Shown piece by piece: positions 56,974-64,000 of a stretch of DNA of 64,000 nucleotides. The first letter of the stretch is position 1, and every line of letters begins with the position of its first letter. The DNA is from Vreelandella halophila (GTDB lineage Bacteria; Pseudomonadota; Gammaproteobacteria; Pseudomonadales; Oleiphilaceae), in contig NZ_WMEX01000009.1 of the NCBI RefSeq assembly GCF_009856365.1, positions 24,481-88,480 on the forward strand. Direction: 5' to 3'. The notes below the pieces were generated by a model, which saw only the letters and a program-made list of their open reading frames with translations, ran no database searches and was not told the DNA's origin. Position numbers and translations under genes: made by a program.

Positions 56974-58074
56974 ATGGCTGAGATCACACTGAGCTCACTG
57001 GCTCATACCTATGAAACCAATCCATCCTCCCCCGAGGATTACGCCATCCGTAAGATGGATCACGTCTGGCACCAGGGCGGCGCCTACGCGTTATTGGGCC
57101 CGTCGGGTTGCGGCAAGTCCACCATGCTCAACATCATCTCCGGCCTGCTACAGCCCTCCGAAGGGGATGTCATTTTCGACTCCCGCATCGTTAACGATCT
57201 CTCACCCGAAGAGCGCAACATTGCTCAGGTTTTTCAGTTCCCAGTGGTTTACGACACAATGACAGTGTTTGAGAACCTCGCCTTCCCGCTGCGCAACATC
57301 AAAACGCCGGCACACAAAATTGCGCCGCGCGTCCATGAGGTCGCAGAGATTCTTGAGCTGACTTCCGTACTCAAGCGCAAAGCCAAGAACCTTAATGCCG
57401 ACGAAAAACAGAAGGTATCCATGGGGCGGGGGCTGGTCCGGGATGACGTCTCCGCCATTCTGTTCGATGAACCACTGACCGTGATTGACCCGCAACTCAA
57501 ATGGAAGCTGCGGCGGAAACTCAAGCAGATTCACGAGCAGTTCAACATCACAATGATCTATGTCACTCACGATCAGCTTGAGGCCTCGACCTTTGCTGAA
57601 AAGATCGCAGTGATGTACGAGGGCAAGATGGTGCAGTTCGGGTCCCCGCGTGAATTGTTCGAACGCCCTGCCCACACCTTCGTTGGCTTTTTCATTGGCA
57701 GTCCAGGTATGAATTTCCTGGAAGTCGCCATTACCGACAGCGGCGCTCAATATGGCGATATCGCCATCCCGATCAATCCCCATCAGCACGCCATCGCCAA
57801 GGCCTCGGACTCCGGCAACATCAAACTGGGTATCCGCCCGGAATTCGTTCACGTTTGGGACGACAAAAACGATGAGGCCTTCGAGGTTAACGTTAAGGAT
57901 GTGGAAGATCTGGGCACCTACCGCATCATGTCGTTCTATTTCGGCGATTCCCTGCTTCGAGCCCGTCTGCACGAGGATCAACGTGTCCCCCAGAAGAAAG
58001 CGTACGTGAGCTTTCCCGAGCAATGGCTGACACTGTACATCGACGAGTACCGCGTGGAGGTGGGCAATGAATAA
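56974..58074 (+). CDS. ABC transporter ATP-binding protein, GlpT-like, with degenerate signature motif
   Basis: 366 residues from ATG 56974 (GGGAGGGG leader), one base after the stop of the first ATPase. Walker A LLGPSGCGKSTMLNI and Walker B AILFDEPLTVIDPQL are intact, as is the switch His (TMIYVTHDQLEAST). The signature, normally LSGGQ, reads LNADEKQKVSMGRGLVRDD. In a heterodimer with the first ATPase, one of the two ATP sites would therefore be weakened. A TOBE-type domain (KLGIRPEFVHVWDD) ends the protein. Its stop overlaps the next ATG by eight bases. Confidence 0.86.
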   Translation: MAEITLSSLAHTYETNPSSPEDYAIRKMDHVWHQGGAYALLGPSGCGKSTMLNIISGLLQPSEGDVIFDSRIVNDLSPEERNIAQVFQFPVVYDTMTVFENLAFPLRNIKTPAHKIAPRVHEVAEILELTSVLKRKAKNLNADEKQKVSMGRGLVRDDVSAILFDEPLTVIDPQLKWKLRRKLKQIHEQFNITMIYVTHDQLEASTFAEKIAVMYEGKMVQFGSPRELFERPAHTFVGFFIGSPGMNFLEVAITDSGAQYGDIAIPINPHQHAIAKASDSGNIKLGIRPEFVHVWDDKNDEAFEVNVKDVEDLGTYRIMSFYFGDSLLRARLHEDQRVPQKKAYVSFPEQWLTLYIDEYRVEVGNE

Positions 58075-58951
58075 GGTTGAAAACAATAAAGCATGGTTTC
58101 TCGTCCTGCCCATGCTCGTCCTTGTGTCGTTCTCGGCCGTCATTCCCCTGATGACCGTAGTGAATTACTCGATCCAAGATATTCTGGGCAACTCAGCGTT
58201 TTTCGTTGGGACGGAATGGTTTGAGAAAACGCTGAATGATCCGGACCTGCAGGGGGCCCTGCTTCGTCAGTTCGCGTTCTCTTTTACCATTCTGGCAATT
58301 GAGGTGCCTTTGGGCATTGCCATTGCACTGCTGATGCCCAAGAAAGGCTGGCAAGCGTCCGCCGTATTGATCTTGGTCATCCTGCCACTGCTGGTGCCCT
58401 GGAACGTGGTTGGCAGCATGTGGCAGATTTTCACCCGGGGCGACATTGGGCTCATGGGCTATGGCATTAACGCGCTGGGTTACGACTACAGCATTACCAG
58501 CAATGCCACTGATGCGTGGGTGACGATCATTCTGATGGATGTCTGGCATTGGACGCCCCTGATCGCGCTACTGTGCTACAGCGGATTGCGTGCCATCCCT
58601 GAAGCCTATTACCAGGCAGCTCGGATTGACCGAGCGTCAAACTGGGCTGTCTTCCGCTACATCCAGCTGCCAAAGCTCACCAATGTGCTGGTCATTGGCG
58701 TTCTGTTGCGCTTCATGCATTCGTTCATGATCTACGCCGAGCCCTTCGTATTGACTGGTGGCGGGCCGGGCAGTTCCACCACCTTCCTAAGTCAGTCACT
58801 AACGTCGATGGCCATAGGCCAGCAGGACCTGGGGCCGTCCGCCGCCTTCTCCATCATCTACTTCCTTATCATCCTGGCGGTGAGCTACGTGTTCTACATC
58901 GCGATCATGAATATGCAGAAAGATAAAGTTAACACCCAAGGAGGCGCCTGA
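58067..58951 (+). CDS. ABC transporter permease, GlpP-like (MalF/UgpA type)
   Basis: 294 residues with six membrane helices: AWFLVLPMLVLVSFSAVIPLMTVVNYSIQDIL at the start. The EAA motif that meets the ATPase is IPEAYYQAARIDRASNWAVFRYIQLPKLTNVLV (EAxxxDGA-type). Helices AVLILVILPLLVPWNVVGSMWQIF and FMIYAEPFVLTGGGPGSST match the MalF/UgpA family of carbohydrate permeases. It forms one half of the channel with the next gene. The reading frame starts within the previous gene. Confidence 0.9.
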   Translation: MNKVENNKAWFLVLPMLVLVSFSAVIPLMTVVNYSIQDILGNSAFFVGTEWFEKTLNDPDLQGALLRQFAFSFTILAIEVPLGIAIALLMPKKGWQASAVLILVILPLLVPWNVVGSMWQIFTRGDIGLMGYGINALGYDYSITSNATDAWVTIILMDVWHWTPLIALLCYSGLRAIPEAYYQAARIDRASNWAVFRYIQLPKLTNVLVIGVLLRFMHSFMIYAEPFVLTGGGPGSSTTFLSQSLTSMAIGQQDLGPSAAFSIIYFLIILAVSYVFYIAIMNMQKDKVNTQGGA

Positions 58952-58952
58952 G

Positions 58953-59846
58953 ATGACCATTGCAACCACCTACAATGAGGACCAGGCGCAGGAGCGCGCG
59001 GACAGTGCCTCACTGACCCGTCCAGTAAGCGCTCAGAAAGGGACTGCCTCGGGTCGTAACCGAGTCCTGCTGGGGTTGTATCTGCTCTTTACCCTGCTGC
59101 CGATCTACTGGCTGATCAACATGTCGCTACAGTCCAACCAGGAAATCCTGGGGACGTTTTCAATGTGGCCACAGGATTTTGATTTCGGTAGCTACATCAA
59201 GATCTTCACGGATCCATCCTGGTACATGGGGTATGTTAACTCCATCACCTACGTTGCCATGAACATGGCGATCAGTATCTGCGTGGCACTGCCCGCAGCC
59301 TATGCTTTCAGCCGCTACAAGTTCATTGGCGACAAGCATCTGTTTTTCTGGCTGCTCACCAACCTGATGGCGCCGCCCGCAGTATTCCTTCTGCCCTATT
59401 TCCAGCTCTATTACACCGTGGGCATGTTCGACACCCACATCGCAGTCGCGCTGGCACACTGCCTGTTCAATGTGCCCCTGGCGATATGGATTCTGGAGGG
59501 CTTCATGAGCGGTGTTCCCAAGGAAGTGGATGAAACCGCCTACATCGACGGTTATACCTTCCCCGGGTTCTTCATCAAGATTTTCATTCCGATGATCCGC
59601 TCCGGTGTGGGCGTGACGCTGTTCTTTCTGTTCATGTTTTCCTGGGTGGAGTTACTACTCGCCCAGACCCTGACTGCCACGAACGCACAACCGATTGGCG
59701 CCATCATGACGCGGACCTCCACCGCTTCCGGCATCGATTGGTCCACGCTCTCCGCCGCCGGTGTACTGACCATACTGCCGGGCGTTCTGGTGGTCTACTT
59801 CGTGCGTAATCACATCGCCAAGGGCTTTGCCCTCGGCCGCACCTAA
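58953..59846 (+). CDS. ABC transporter permease, GlpQ-like (MalG/UgpE type)
   Basis: 297 residues. A soluble N-terminal 35 residues precede six helices; the first is RVLLGLYLLFTLLPIYWLINMSL, followed by QSNQEILG, typical of MalG/UgpE. The EAA loop is VPKEVDETAYIDGYTFPGFFIKIFIPMIRSGVGV (EAxxxDG with Glu-Thr-Ala). It forms the second half of the channel. The ATG starts one base after the stop of the previous gene. Confidence 0.9.
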   Translation: MTIATTYNEDQAQERADSASLTRPVSAQKGTASGRNRVLLGLYLLFTLLPIYWLINMSLQSNQEILGTFSMWPQDFDFGSYIKIFTDPSWYMGYVNSITYVAMNMAISICVALPAAYAFSRYKFIGDKHLFFWLLTNLMAPPAVFLLPYFQLYYTVGMFDTHIAVALAHCLFNVPLAIWILEGFMSGVPKEVDETAYIDGYTFPGFFIKIFIPMIRSGVGVTLFFLFMFSWVELLLAQTLTATNAQPIGAIMTRTSTASGIDWSTLSAAGVLTILPGVLVVYFVRNHIAKGFALGRT

Positions 59847-59863
59847 CTAAGGGGAGATTGATC

Positions 59864-60136
59864 ATGAGTTGGATGGTCTGGACAGTACCGACAGCGGTCT
59901 TCTTCGCCACCATAGCCGCACTGCTTGCCGGCATGACGGTATGGCAGATCGTGTCACCAACAGTTGAACGCCAAGGCTTTCTTCCTGTTCCCACGACCCG
60001 CGGGGACCGCTTCTTTATTGGCCTTCTGACGTCCGCCTATATCCACCTGGGCGTCATTGGCTTCACGACTATCAGTATTTGGTTGGCATTGGTGGCAAGC
60101 ATCGCCTGGATGGTGGTGCTGATGCGCTGGGGCTGA
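59864..60136 (+). CDS. DUF2160 family membrane protein, GlpU-like
   Basis: 90 residues from ATG 59864 (GGGGAG seven bases before). Helices: WTVPTAVFFATIAALLAGMTVWQIV, then GDRFFIGLLTSAYIHLGVIGFTTIS and a final WLALVASIAWMVVLMRWG. DUF2160 members are found almost only within this transporter operon type and correspond to GlpU of Rhizobium, whose function is not understood. It probably assists assembly or activity of the permease. It sits between the second permease and the binding protein. Confidence 0.85.
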   Translation: MSWMVWTVPTAVFFATIAALLAGMTVWQIVSPTVERQGFLPVPTTRGDRFFIGLLTSAYIHLGVIGFTTISIWLALVASIAWMVVLMRWG

Positions 60137-60196
60137 GCAAATAAATTCAGGGACGACGTAAACACCAGGGACGATAAAATGAGCGACGAGGTAAGC

Positions 60197-61936
60197 ATGA
60201 AAAACAACAAGACGTTGTACCTATCGGTACTGGCGAGTGGCGTCATGCTCGCGTCCGGCACACTGAACGCCAACACGCACGACGCAGGGGCGGCAATTGA
60301 GCGCTGGGTGGACAAATTCGAGCATTCAACGCTGTCACGTGAAGAACAGATCAAGGAGTTGAAATGGTTTGCCGAAGCGGCCGAGCCGTTCCGGGGCATG
60401 GAAATCAAAACAGTAGCTGAAGGCCTTACCACTCACCAATATGAGAGTGACGTACTGGCTGAGGCTTTTGAGGACATTACTGGCATCGAGATTACCCATA
60501 ACATTATCGGTGAAGGCGATGTAGTCAATACCATGCAAACCCAGATGCAGACTGGCCGGAATATCTACGATGGCTACGTCAACGATTCTGATGCCATCGG
60601 TACCCACATCCGCTACGGCACCACCATCAACCTGTCTGAGGCGATGGACAACGAATGGGCTGACTTTACCAACCCCATGCTGGATCTAGACGACTTCATT
60701 GGTATCCAGTACACCACGGGCCCGGGTGGCGACATCTATCAGTTGCCGACCCAGCAGTTCGCCAATCTCTACTGGTTCCGGTACGACTGGTTTACAGATC
60801 CGGAGCTGAAGAAGCAGTTCAAAGAGATCTACGGCTATGAGCTGGGTGTGCCGACCAACTGGACCGCCTATGAAGAGATCGCCGAGTTCTTCACGGAACA
60901 CGTCGGAGAAATTGATGGTGAAAAGATCTACGGGCATATGGACTATGGCCGCCGGGATCCATCACTGGGCTGGCGCTTCCATGACTCATGGTTTTCCATG
61001 GCCGGCATGGGCAGCAAAGGCCTTCCTTTCGGCAACCCCGTGGATGACTGGGGTATCCGCGTTGACGAAAATGCGAATCCGGTTGGAGCAAGCGTGAGCC
61101 GCGGGGGTGGCACCAACTCACCTGCATCCGTGTTTGCAATGACCAAAGCGGTTGACTGGCTCCACGCCTATGCCCCGCCGGAAGCCTCGGGAATGACGTT
61201 CGGGGAAGCCGGCCCCGTTCCGGCTGAAGGCAACATCGCACAGCAGATCTTCTGGTACACCGCGTTCACCGCCGATATGGTCGACCCTGAGGTAGCAGTA
61301 ACAGACGACGAAGGCAACCCCAAGTGGCGCATGGCGCCCTCCCCGAGTGGGCCGTACTGGGAAGAGGGCATGAAAGTTGGTTATCAGGACGTTGGCTCCT
61401 GGACCTTCTTTGATTCCACGCCCGAGGATCGTCGCACCGCAGCCTGGCTGTTCGCGCAGTTCACGACCGCTAAGTCAGTGTCTCTCGAGAAGCTGATTGA
61501 AGGTCTGACGCCCATCCGTCGTTCTGACATTGAGTCGGAAAAGATGACGGAAATGGCACCGCAACTCGGCGGTCTTGTGGAGTTCTACCGCAGCGAGAAC
61601 GAAAGCTGGTGGACCCCCTCAAGCACCAACGTACCAGACTATCCTCGCATGGCACCGCTGTGGTGGCAGAATCTGGCGCCGGTAATGAGTCGCGAGGTGA
61701 CACCTAAAGAAGGCCTGGATGACCTGGCCGAAGCCTTGGATAACATCATGAGCCGTCTGGCCCGTGCTGACGTATTCGATAAATACGCGCCAGTTATGAA
61801 CGAGAAGCGTGATCCCGAATACTGGCTGAAAAAGGACGGTGCGCCGAAGCAGCGTCTGGACAATGAGATGCCGCAAGGCAAGACCATGCCATACGACGAA
61901 ATGATGGAGGAATGGCAGGAAGCGGGTAGCAGCTAA
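60197..61936 (+). CDS. ABC transporter substrate-binding protein, GlpV-like
   Basis: 579 residues from ATG 60197, chosen for the GAGG five bases before and for the clean signal peptide (KNNKTLYLSVLASGVMLASGTLNANTHDA). It is longer than common sugar-binding proteins, as is usual for GlpV-like ones. Family 1 features include a periplasmic two-lobe fold with AEAFEDITGIEITHNIIGEGDVV, GYVNDSDAIGTHIRYG, QLPTQQFANLYWFRYDWF and, later, GSWTFFDSTPEDRRTAAWLFAQF. Ligand is likely glycerol or a polyol/diol. Strong expression would fit its position at the operon end and the terminators after it. Confidence 0.9.
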   Translation: MKNNKTLYLSVLASGVMLASGTLNANTHDAGAAIERWVDKFEHSTLSREEQIKELKWFAEAAEPFRGMEIKTVAEGLTTHQYESDVLAEAFEDITGIEITHNIIGEGDVVNTMQTQMQTGRNIYDGYVNDSDAIGTHIRYGTTINLSEAMDNEWADFTNPMLDLDDFIGIQYTTGPGGDIYQLPTQQFANLYWFRYDWFTDPELKKQFKEIYGYELGVPTNWTAYEEIAEFFTEHVGEIDGEKIYGHMDYGRRDPSLGWRFHDSWFSMAGMGSKGLPFGNPVDDWGIRVDENANPVGASVSRGGGTNSPASVFAMTKAVDWLHAYAPPEASGMTFGEAGPVPAEGNIAQQIFWYTAFTADMVDPEVAVTDDEGNPKWRMAPSPSGPYWEEGMKVGYQDVGSWTFFDSTPEDRRTAAWLFAQFTTAKSVSLEKLIEGLTPIRRSDIESEKMTEMAPQLGGLVEFYRSENESWWTPSSTNVPDYPRMAPLWWQNLAPVMSREVTPKEGLDDLAEALDNIMSRLARADVFDKYAPVMNEKRDPEYWLKKDGAPKQRLDNEMPQGKTMPYDEMMEEWQEAGSS

Positions 61937-61949
61937 AGCCGCTTGAATC

Positions 61950-61984
61950 GGGATCATGCAAAGTCTCCGTTCCTGCACGATCCC
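61950..61984. repeat. Inverted repeat after the binding-protein gene
   Basis: GGGATCATGCA and TGCACGATCCC form an 11-bp stem with one mismatch and a 13-base loop. It starts 14 bases after the stop and precedes the true terminator by 34 bases. It may stabilise the transcript end. Confidence 0.5.
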
Positions 61985-62017
61985 ATCAGAAACGATGTGA
62001 CGTGTTAGTAATATTAC

Positions 62018-62044
62018 AAGCCACCCCCAGGGGGTGGCTTTTTT
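62018..62044 (+). terminator. Rho-independent terminator of the ABC operon
   Basis: AAGCCACCCC and GGGGTGGCTT form a perfect 10-bp stem with a CAG loop, followed by six T residues. It ends the ABC transporter transcript 80 bases after the last stop. The stem would also work in part for transcription arriving from the right. Confidence 0.9.
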
Positions 62045-62052
62045 ACGTCTAA

Positions 62053-62151
62053 TCAAATCCGAAAGCTGCCGACTACAGGGCGCATTTCCTCAGCCAGTTG
62101 CCCCAACCCTTCACTGTTACGCTCCGCTGCTCCGGCGCTTTGTTCAAGACG
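62053..62151 (-). pseudogene. Possible remnant of a chemotaxis receptor (MCP) C-terminus
   Basis: On the minus strand, 32 codons read RLEQSAGAAERNSEGLGQL then AEEMRPVVGSFRI and a stop. This resembles the last turn of methyl-accepting chemotaxis proteins (alanine/glutamate helix ending in VxxFRL/I plus stop). Upstream of it no MCP-like sequence continues, because the alcohol dehydrogenase promoter and gene begin there. It may be the leftover 3' end of a receptor gene cut away by a past rearrangement. The match is short. Confidence 0.4.
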
Positions 62152-62194
62152 GAACACCGTGCAGCCAGACCAGACCCGCGCGATCGATCCGGGT

Positions 62195-62200
62195 TATAAT
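62195..62200 (+). promoter_or_regulatory. -10 element of the alcohol dehydrogenase promoter
   Basis: A perfect TATAAT sits 42 bases before the ATG at 62242, so transcription would begin near 62207. No good -35 hexamer is seen 17 bases upstream, which may mean activator help. This suggests sigma-70 control, unlike the ABC operon. Confidence 0.5.
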
Positions 62201-62241
62201 GTTTGTTCTTTCAATTACTCACCTCTGCTCCGGGAGTACAG

Positions 62242-63456
62242 ATGTCACTGGTATCCGAGACCCCTACCCTATCGCCATTCCAGGTGGCTGCCCTGCCGGA
62301 AATCCAGTTTGGCCAGGGGCAGATTCGACAGCTGCCGCAGATCATTCAGCAAAGGGGTCAACACGCGCTCATAGTGACCGGCCAGAACGCGTTCATAAGC
62401 ACCTCGTCCTGGTCGGTATTGAAGACAGGGCTTGAGGCACTGGGCATCACTTGGGACTGGATACAGGTCGATTGTGAGCCTTCACCCCAGCTTGTGGACG
62501 CGTCGGTGGCGCAACACCGACAATCCGGCATTGATGTCGTTGCAGGCATTGGCGGTGGCAGTGTCCTGGATGCCGCCAAGGCCATTGCCGGCTTATTGCG
62601 CACCGGCACATCCGTCATGGACCACCTGGAGGGTGTTGGCAACAACCTGCCTTACACTGGCCCGAGCGTCCCCCTGATCGCCGTACCGACAACCGCCGGC
62701 ACCGGCAGCGAAGCCACGCGAAACGCGGTCCTGAGCGTGCAGGGCGAGGATGGGTTCAAAAAGTCATTCCGCGACAACCAGCTTGTCGCTCGGATTGCCC
62801 TTGTCGACCCGGATCTGCTGGCCTCATGCCCCAGATCCCAGATCGCCGCTAACGGTATGGATGCGTTGACGCAGCTGCTCGAATCCTATGTCTCAACCCG
62901 AGCCAACCCGGTAACCGACGCCCTGGCCTGGTCTGGAATGGAGGCTTTCAAAGCAGGCTTCTGGGCCGCGTGGGAAGGCGACCACACAAACGCGTCATCG
63001 GGCTATACGCAACTCGCCTACGCCTCCCTGATGTCCGGCGTCACGCTGGCCCAGGCGGGACTCGGCTCGGTCCACGGCTTTGCTTCACCCCTGGGCGCTT
63101 TTTTCCCAATGCCCCACGGCGTTGTGTGCGGAACCCTGCTGGCCGAAGCCACCGCCACCAATATCCATGCCCTCAGAGCGCGGAGTCCGGATTCCACGGC
63201 GCTCCCCAAATACGCCCGTGTCGGACGTCTGATGACAGGCCAGTCGACCCTGGGCGATACGGAGGCGGGGGACGCCCTGATTGAATGCCTGCGGGTCTGG
63301 GTACGGGAACTGGATCTGCCCCGACTCGGCGCCTATGGCATGGCGGGAGAAGACATCCCCAGAGTCTGTGCTGGGGCCCAGGGCAGCAGTATGAAAACCA
63401 ATCCGCTGGAATTGACCGATGCCGAGCTGGCGGGCGTTCTGGAGTGCCGGCTTTAA
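62242..63456 (+). CDS. Iron-containing (type III) alcohol dehydrogenase
   Basis: 404 residues from ATG 62242 (GGGAG five bases before). NAD-binding region: VAGIGGGSVLDAAKAIAGLL and VPTTAGTGSEATRNAVLS. The iron site is built by LVDPDLLASCP, NGMDALTQLLESYVS (Asp/His region) and GLGSVHGFASPLGAFFPMPHGVVCGTLL, which has two conserved His. The enzyme oxidises a primary or secondary alcohol, or reduces the matching aldehyde, in the cytosol. Beside a glycerol-type importer and an AcoR-like regulator it is a good candidate for the first catabolic step. It converges on the E2 gene. Confidence 0.92.
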   Translation: MSLVSETPTLSPFQVAALPEIQFGQGQIRQLPQIIQQRGQHALIVTGQNAFISTSSWSVLKTGLEALGITWDWIQVDCEPSPQLVDASVAQHRQSGIDVVAGIGGGSVLDAAKAIAGLLRTGTSVMDHLEGVGNNLPYTGPSVPLIAVPTTAGTGSEATRNAVLSVQGEDGFKKSFRDNQLVARIALVDPDLLASCPRSQIAANGMDALTQLLESYVSTRANPVTDALAWSGMEAFKAGFWAAWEGDHTNASSGYTQLAYASLMSGVTLAQAGLGSVHGFASPLGAFFPMPHGVVCGTLLAEATATNIHALRARSPDSTALPKYARVGRLMTGQSTLGDTEAGDALIECLRVWVRELDLPRLGAYGMAGEDIPRVCAGAQGSSMKTNPLELTDAELAGVLECRL

Positions 63457-63500
63457 CGGTTGCAGGCTTCAGAATCTGAAACCAGCTACCTGCGGGGCAC

Positions 63501-64000
63501 TTACATCACCAGTTCCCGCAAATCCCCCAGCGTCTTCGACAGAAGTGTTGTGAAACGCGCCGCATCCGCCCCGTTGATGGCCCGGTGGTCGTAGGACAGC
63601 GACAGCGGCAGCATCAACCGTGGCTGGAACTGGGTGCCATCCCAGACCGGCTCCATAGAGGCTTTTGAGGCGCCAAGAATCGCCACTTCGGGCGAGTTCA
63701 CGATCGGCGTGAACGCGGTGCCCCCTATTCCCCCCAGGCTGGTGATGGTGAAGCAGGCACCGCTCATGTCGTTGTTGGTGAGCTTCTTGTCCCGAGCCTT
63801 GCCGGCCAGCTCCTGGGCTTCTTCCGCGAGCTGCCAGATACTTTTGCGATCCACATCCCGGATCACCGGCACCACCAGCCCATTGGGTGTATCCACTGCG
63901 ATGCCGATGTGGCAGTAGTGCTTCTGGATGATCTGCTCGTTCGCCATATCCAGTGACACGTTGAACTGCGGATAGGTGGTGAGCGCATGGGCACAGGCCT
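63501..64000 (-). CDS. 2-oxoacid dehydrogenase E2 acyltransferase, C-terminal part (runs off right edge)
   Basis: The frame is open to the window edge and ends at 63501, covering the last 165 codons. It reads ACAHALTTYPQFNVSLD, then NGLVVPVIRDVDRKSIWQLA, TITSLGGIGGTAFTPIVN and the catalytic LSYDHRAINGADAARF (DHRxxxG). This is the acyltransferase core of dihydrolipoamide acyltransferases. The GGIGGTAFTPIVN wording is typical of the pyruvate dehydrogenase AceF type, but the lipoyl domains lie outside the window, so acetyl- versus other acyl-transfer cannot be proven. Confidence 0.92.
   Translation of the reverse strand, partial: ACAHALTTYPQFNVSLDMANEQIIQKHYCHIGIAVDTPNGLVVPVIRDVDRKSIWQLAEEAQELAGKARDKKLTNNDMSGACFTITSLGGIGGTAFTPIVNSPEVAILGASKASMEPVWDGTQFQPRLMLPLSLSYDHRAINGADAARFTTLLSKTLGDLRELVM

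Overview
The window is a GC-rich, gene-dense stretch of a chromosome from a Gram-negative bacterium, most likely a gammaproteobacterium. Supporting this are GltS, OpgG/OpgH, ModABC, MltF, a NodT-type RND pump, DUF2244 and DUF2784 proteins, and class II FNR/Anr and sigma-54 promoter architectures. Many products are rich in Asp/Glu. Together with osmotic-glucan, Na+-coupled and cation transporters, this suggests a moderately halophilic or marine organism, perhaps near Ectothiorhodospiraceae/Chromatiales or Oceanospirillales. That placement is inference; there is no rRNA here to settle it. I saw no tRNA, rRNA, CRISPR array, integrase or insertion sequence.

Layout. 1-6 kb: a cytochrome b561 fragment, a GST-like protein, a glutamate symporter, and a molybdo-hydroxylase operon (2Fe-2S subunit, Tat-exported molybdopterin subunit, MocA/MobA-like nucleotidyltransferase). 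6-10.5 kb: a periplasmic binding protein, an M42 peptidase, a bile-acid-type Na+ symporter and a hydrolase-OsmC fusion. 10.5-16.3 kb: a nested palindrome, the AmmeMemoRadiSam trio, a DUF2784 protein and modABC. 16.3-21.7 kb: a glutaredoxin, then an unusual divergent locus of VWA-like lipoprotein plus coiled-coil membrane protein facing a response regulator plus histidine kinase. 21.8-26 kb: opgG, a small ORF, opgH, and a tiny Pmp3/YqaE gene antisense to the end of opgH. 26-35 kb: a PEP-CTERM surface protein behind a likely sigma-54 promoter, a DUF2244 protein, mltF, and a three-gene RND efflux operon. 34.7-39.4 kb: hsp20 and usp behind a near-ideal Anr/FNR promoter, a site-2 protease, a Ca2+/Na+ antiporter and a diguanylate cyclase. 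39.5-49 kb: mgtE, a ferric-reductase-like flavocytochrome, a Cys/Met PLP enzyme, recQ plus a small ORF, a DUF445 protein, a decayed hmp, a small membrane protein and a second PEP-CTERM protein. 49-53.4 kb: a single-chain acyl-CoA carboxylase and an exported metallo-beta-lactamase-fold hydrolase. 53.5-63.5 kb: an AcoR-type sigma-54 activator, a six-gene GlpSTPQUV-type glycerol/polyol ABC transporter and an iron-containing alcohol dehydrogenase. The right edge holds the end of a 2-oxoacid dehydrogenase E2.

How genes fit together. ModABC can supply molybdate for the upstream molybdo-hydroxylase, and the adjacent nucleotidyltransferase probably finishes its cofactor. The intergenic region of the 53.5-63.5 kb block carries six GAACA direct repeats and a sigma-54 -24/-12 element placed as expected for an enhancer and promoter, so the AcoR-type protein very likely switches on the ABC operon. 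The alcohol dehydrogenase is a plausible first catabolic enzyme for the imported alcohol or polyol. The least explained locus is the 16.85-21.73 kb two-component/VWA island. All assignments come from reading motifs by eye; no database search or structure prediction was run.
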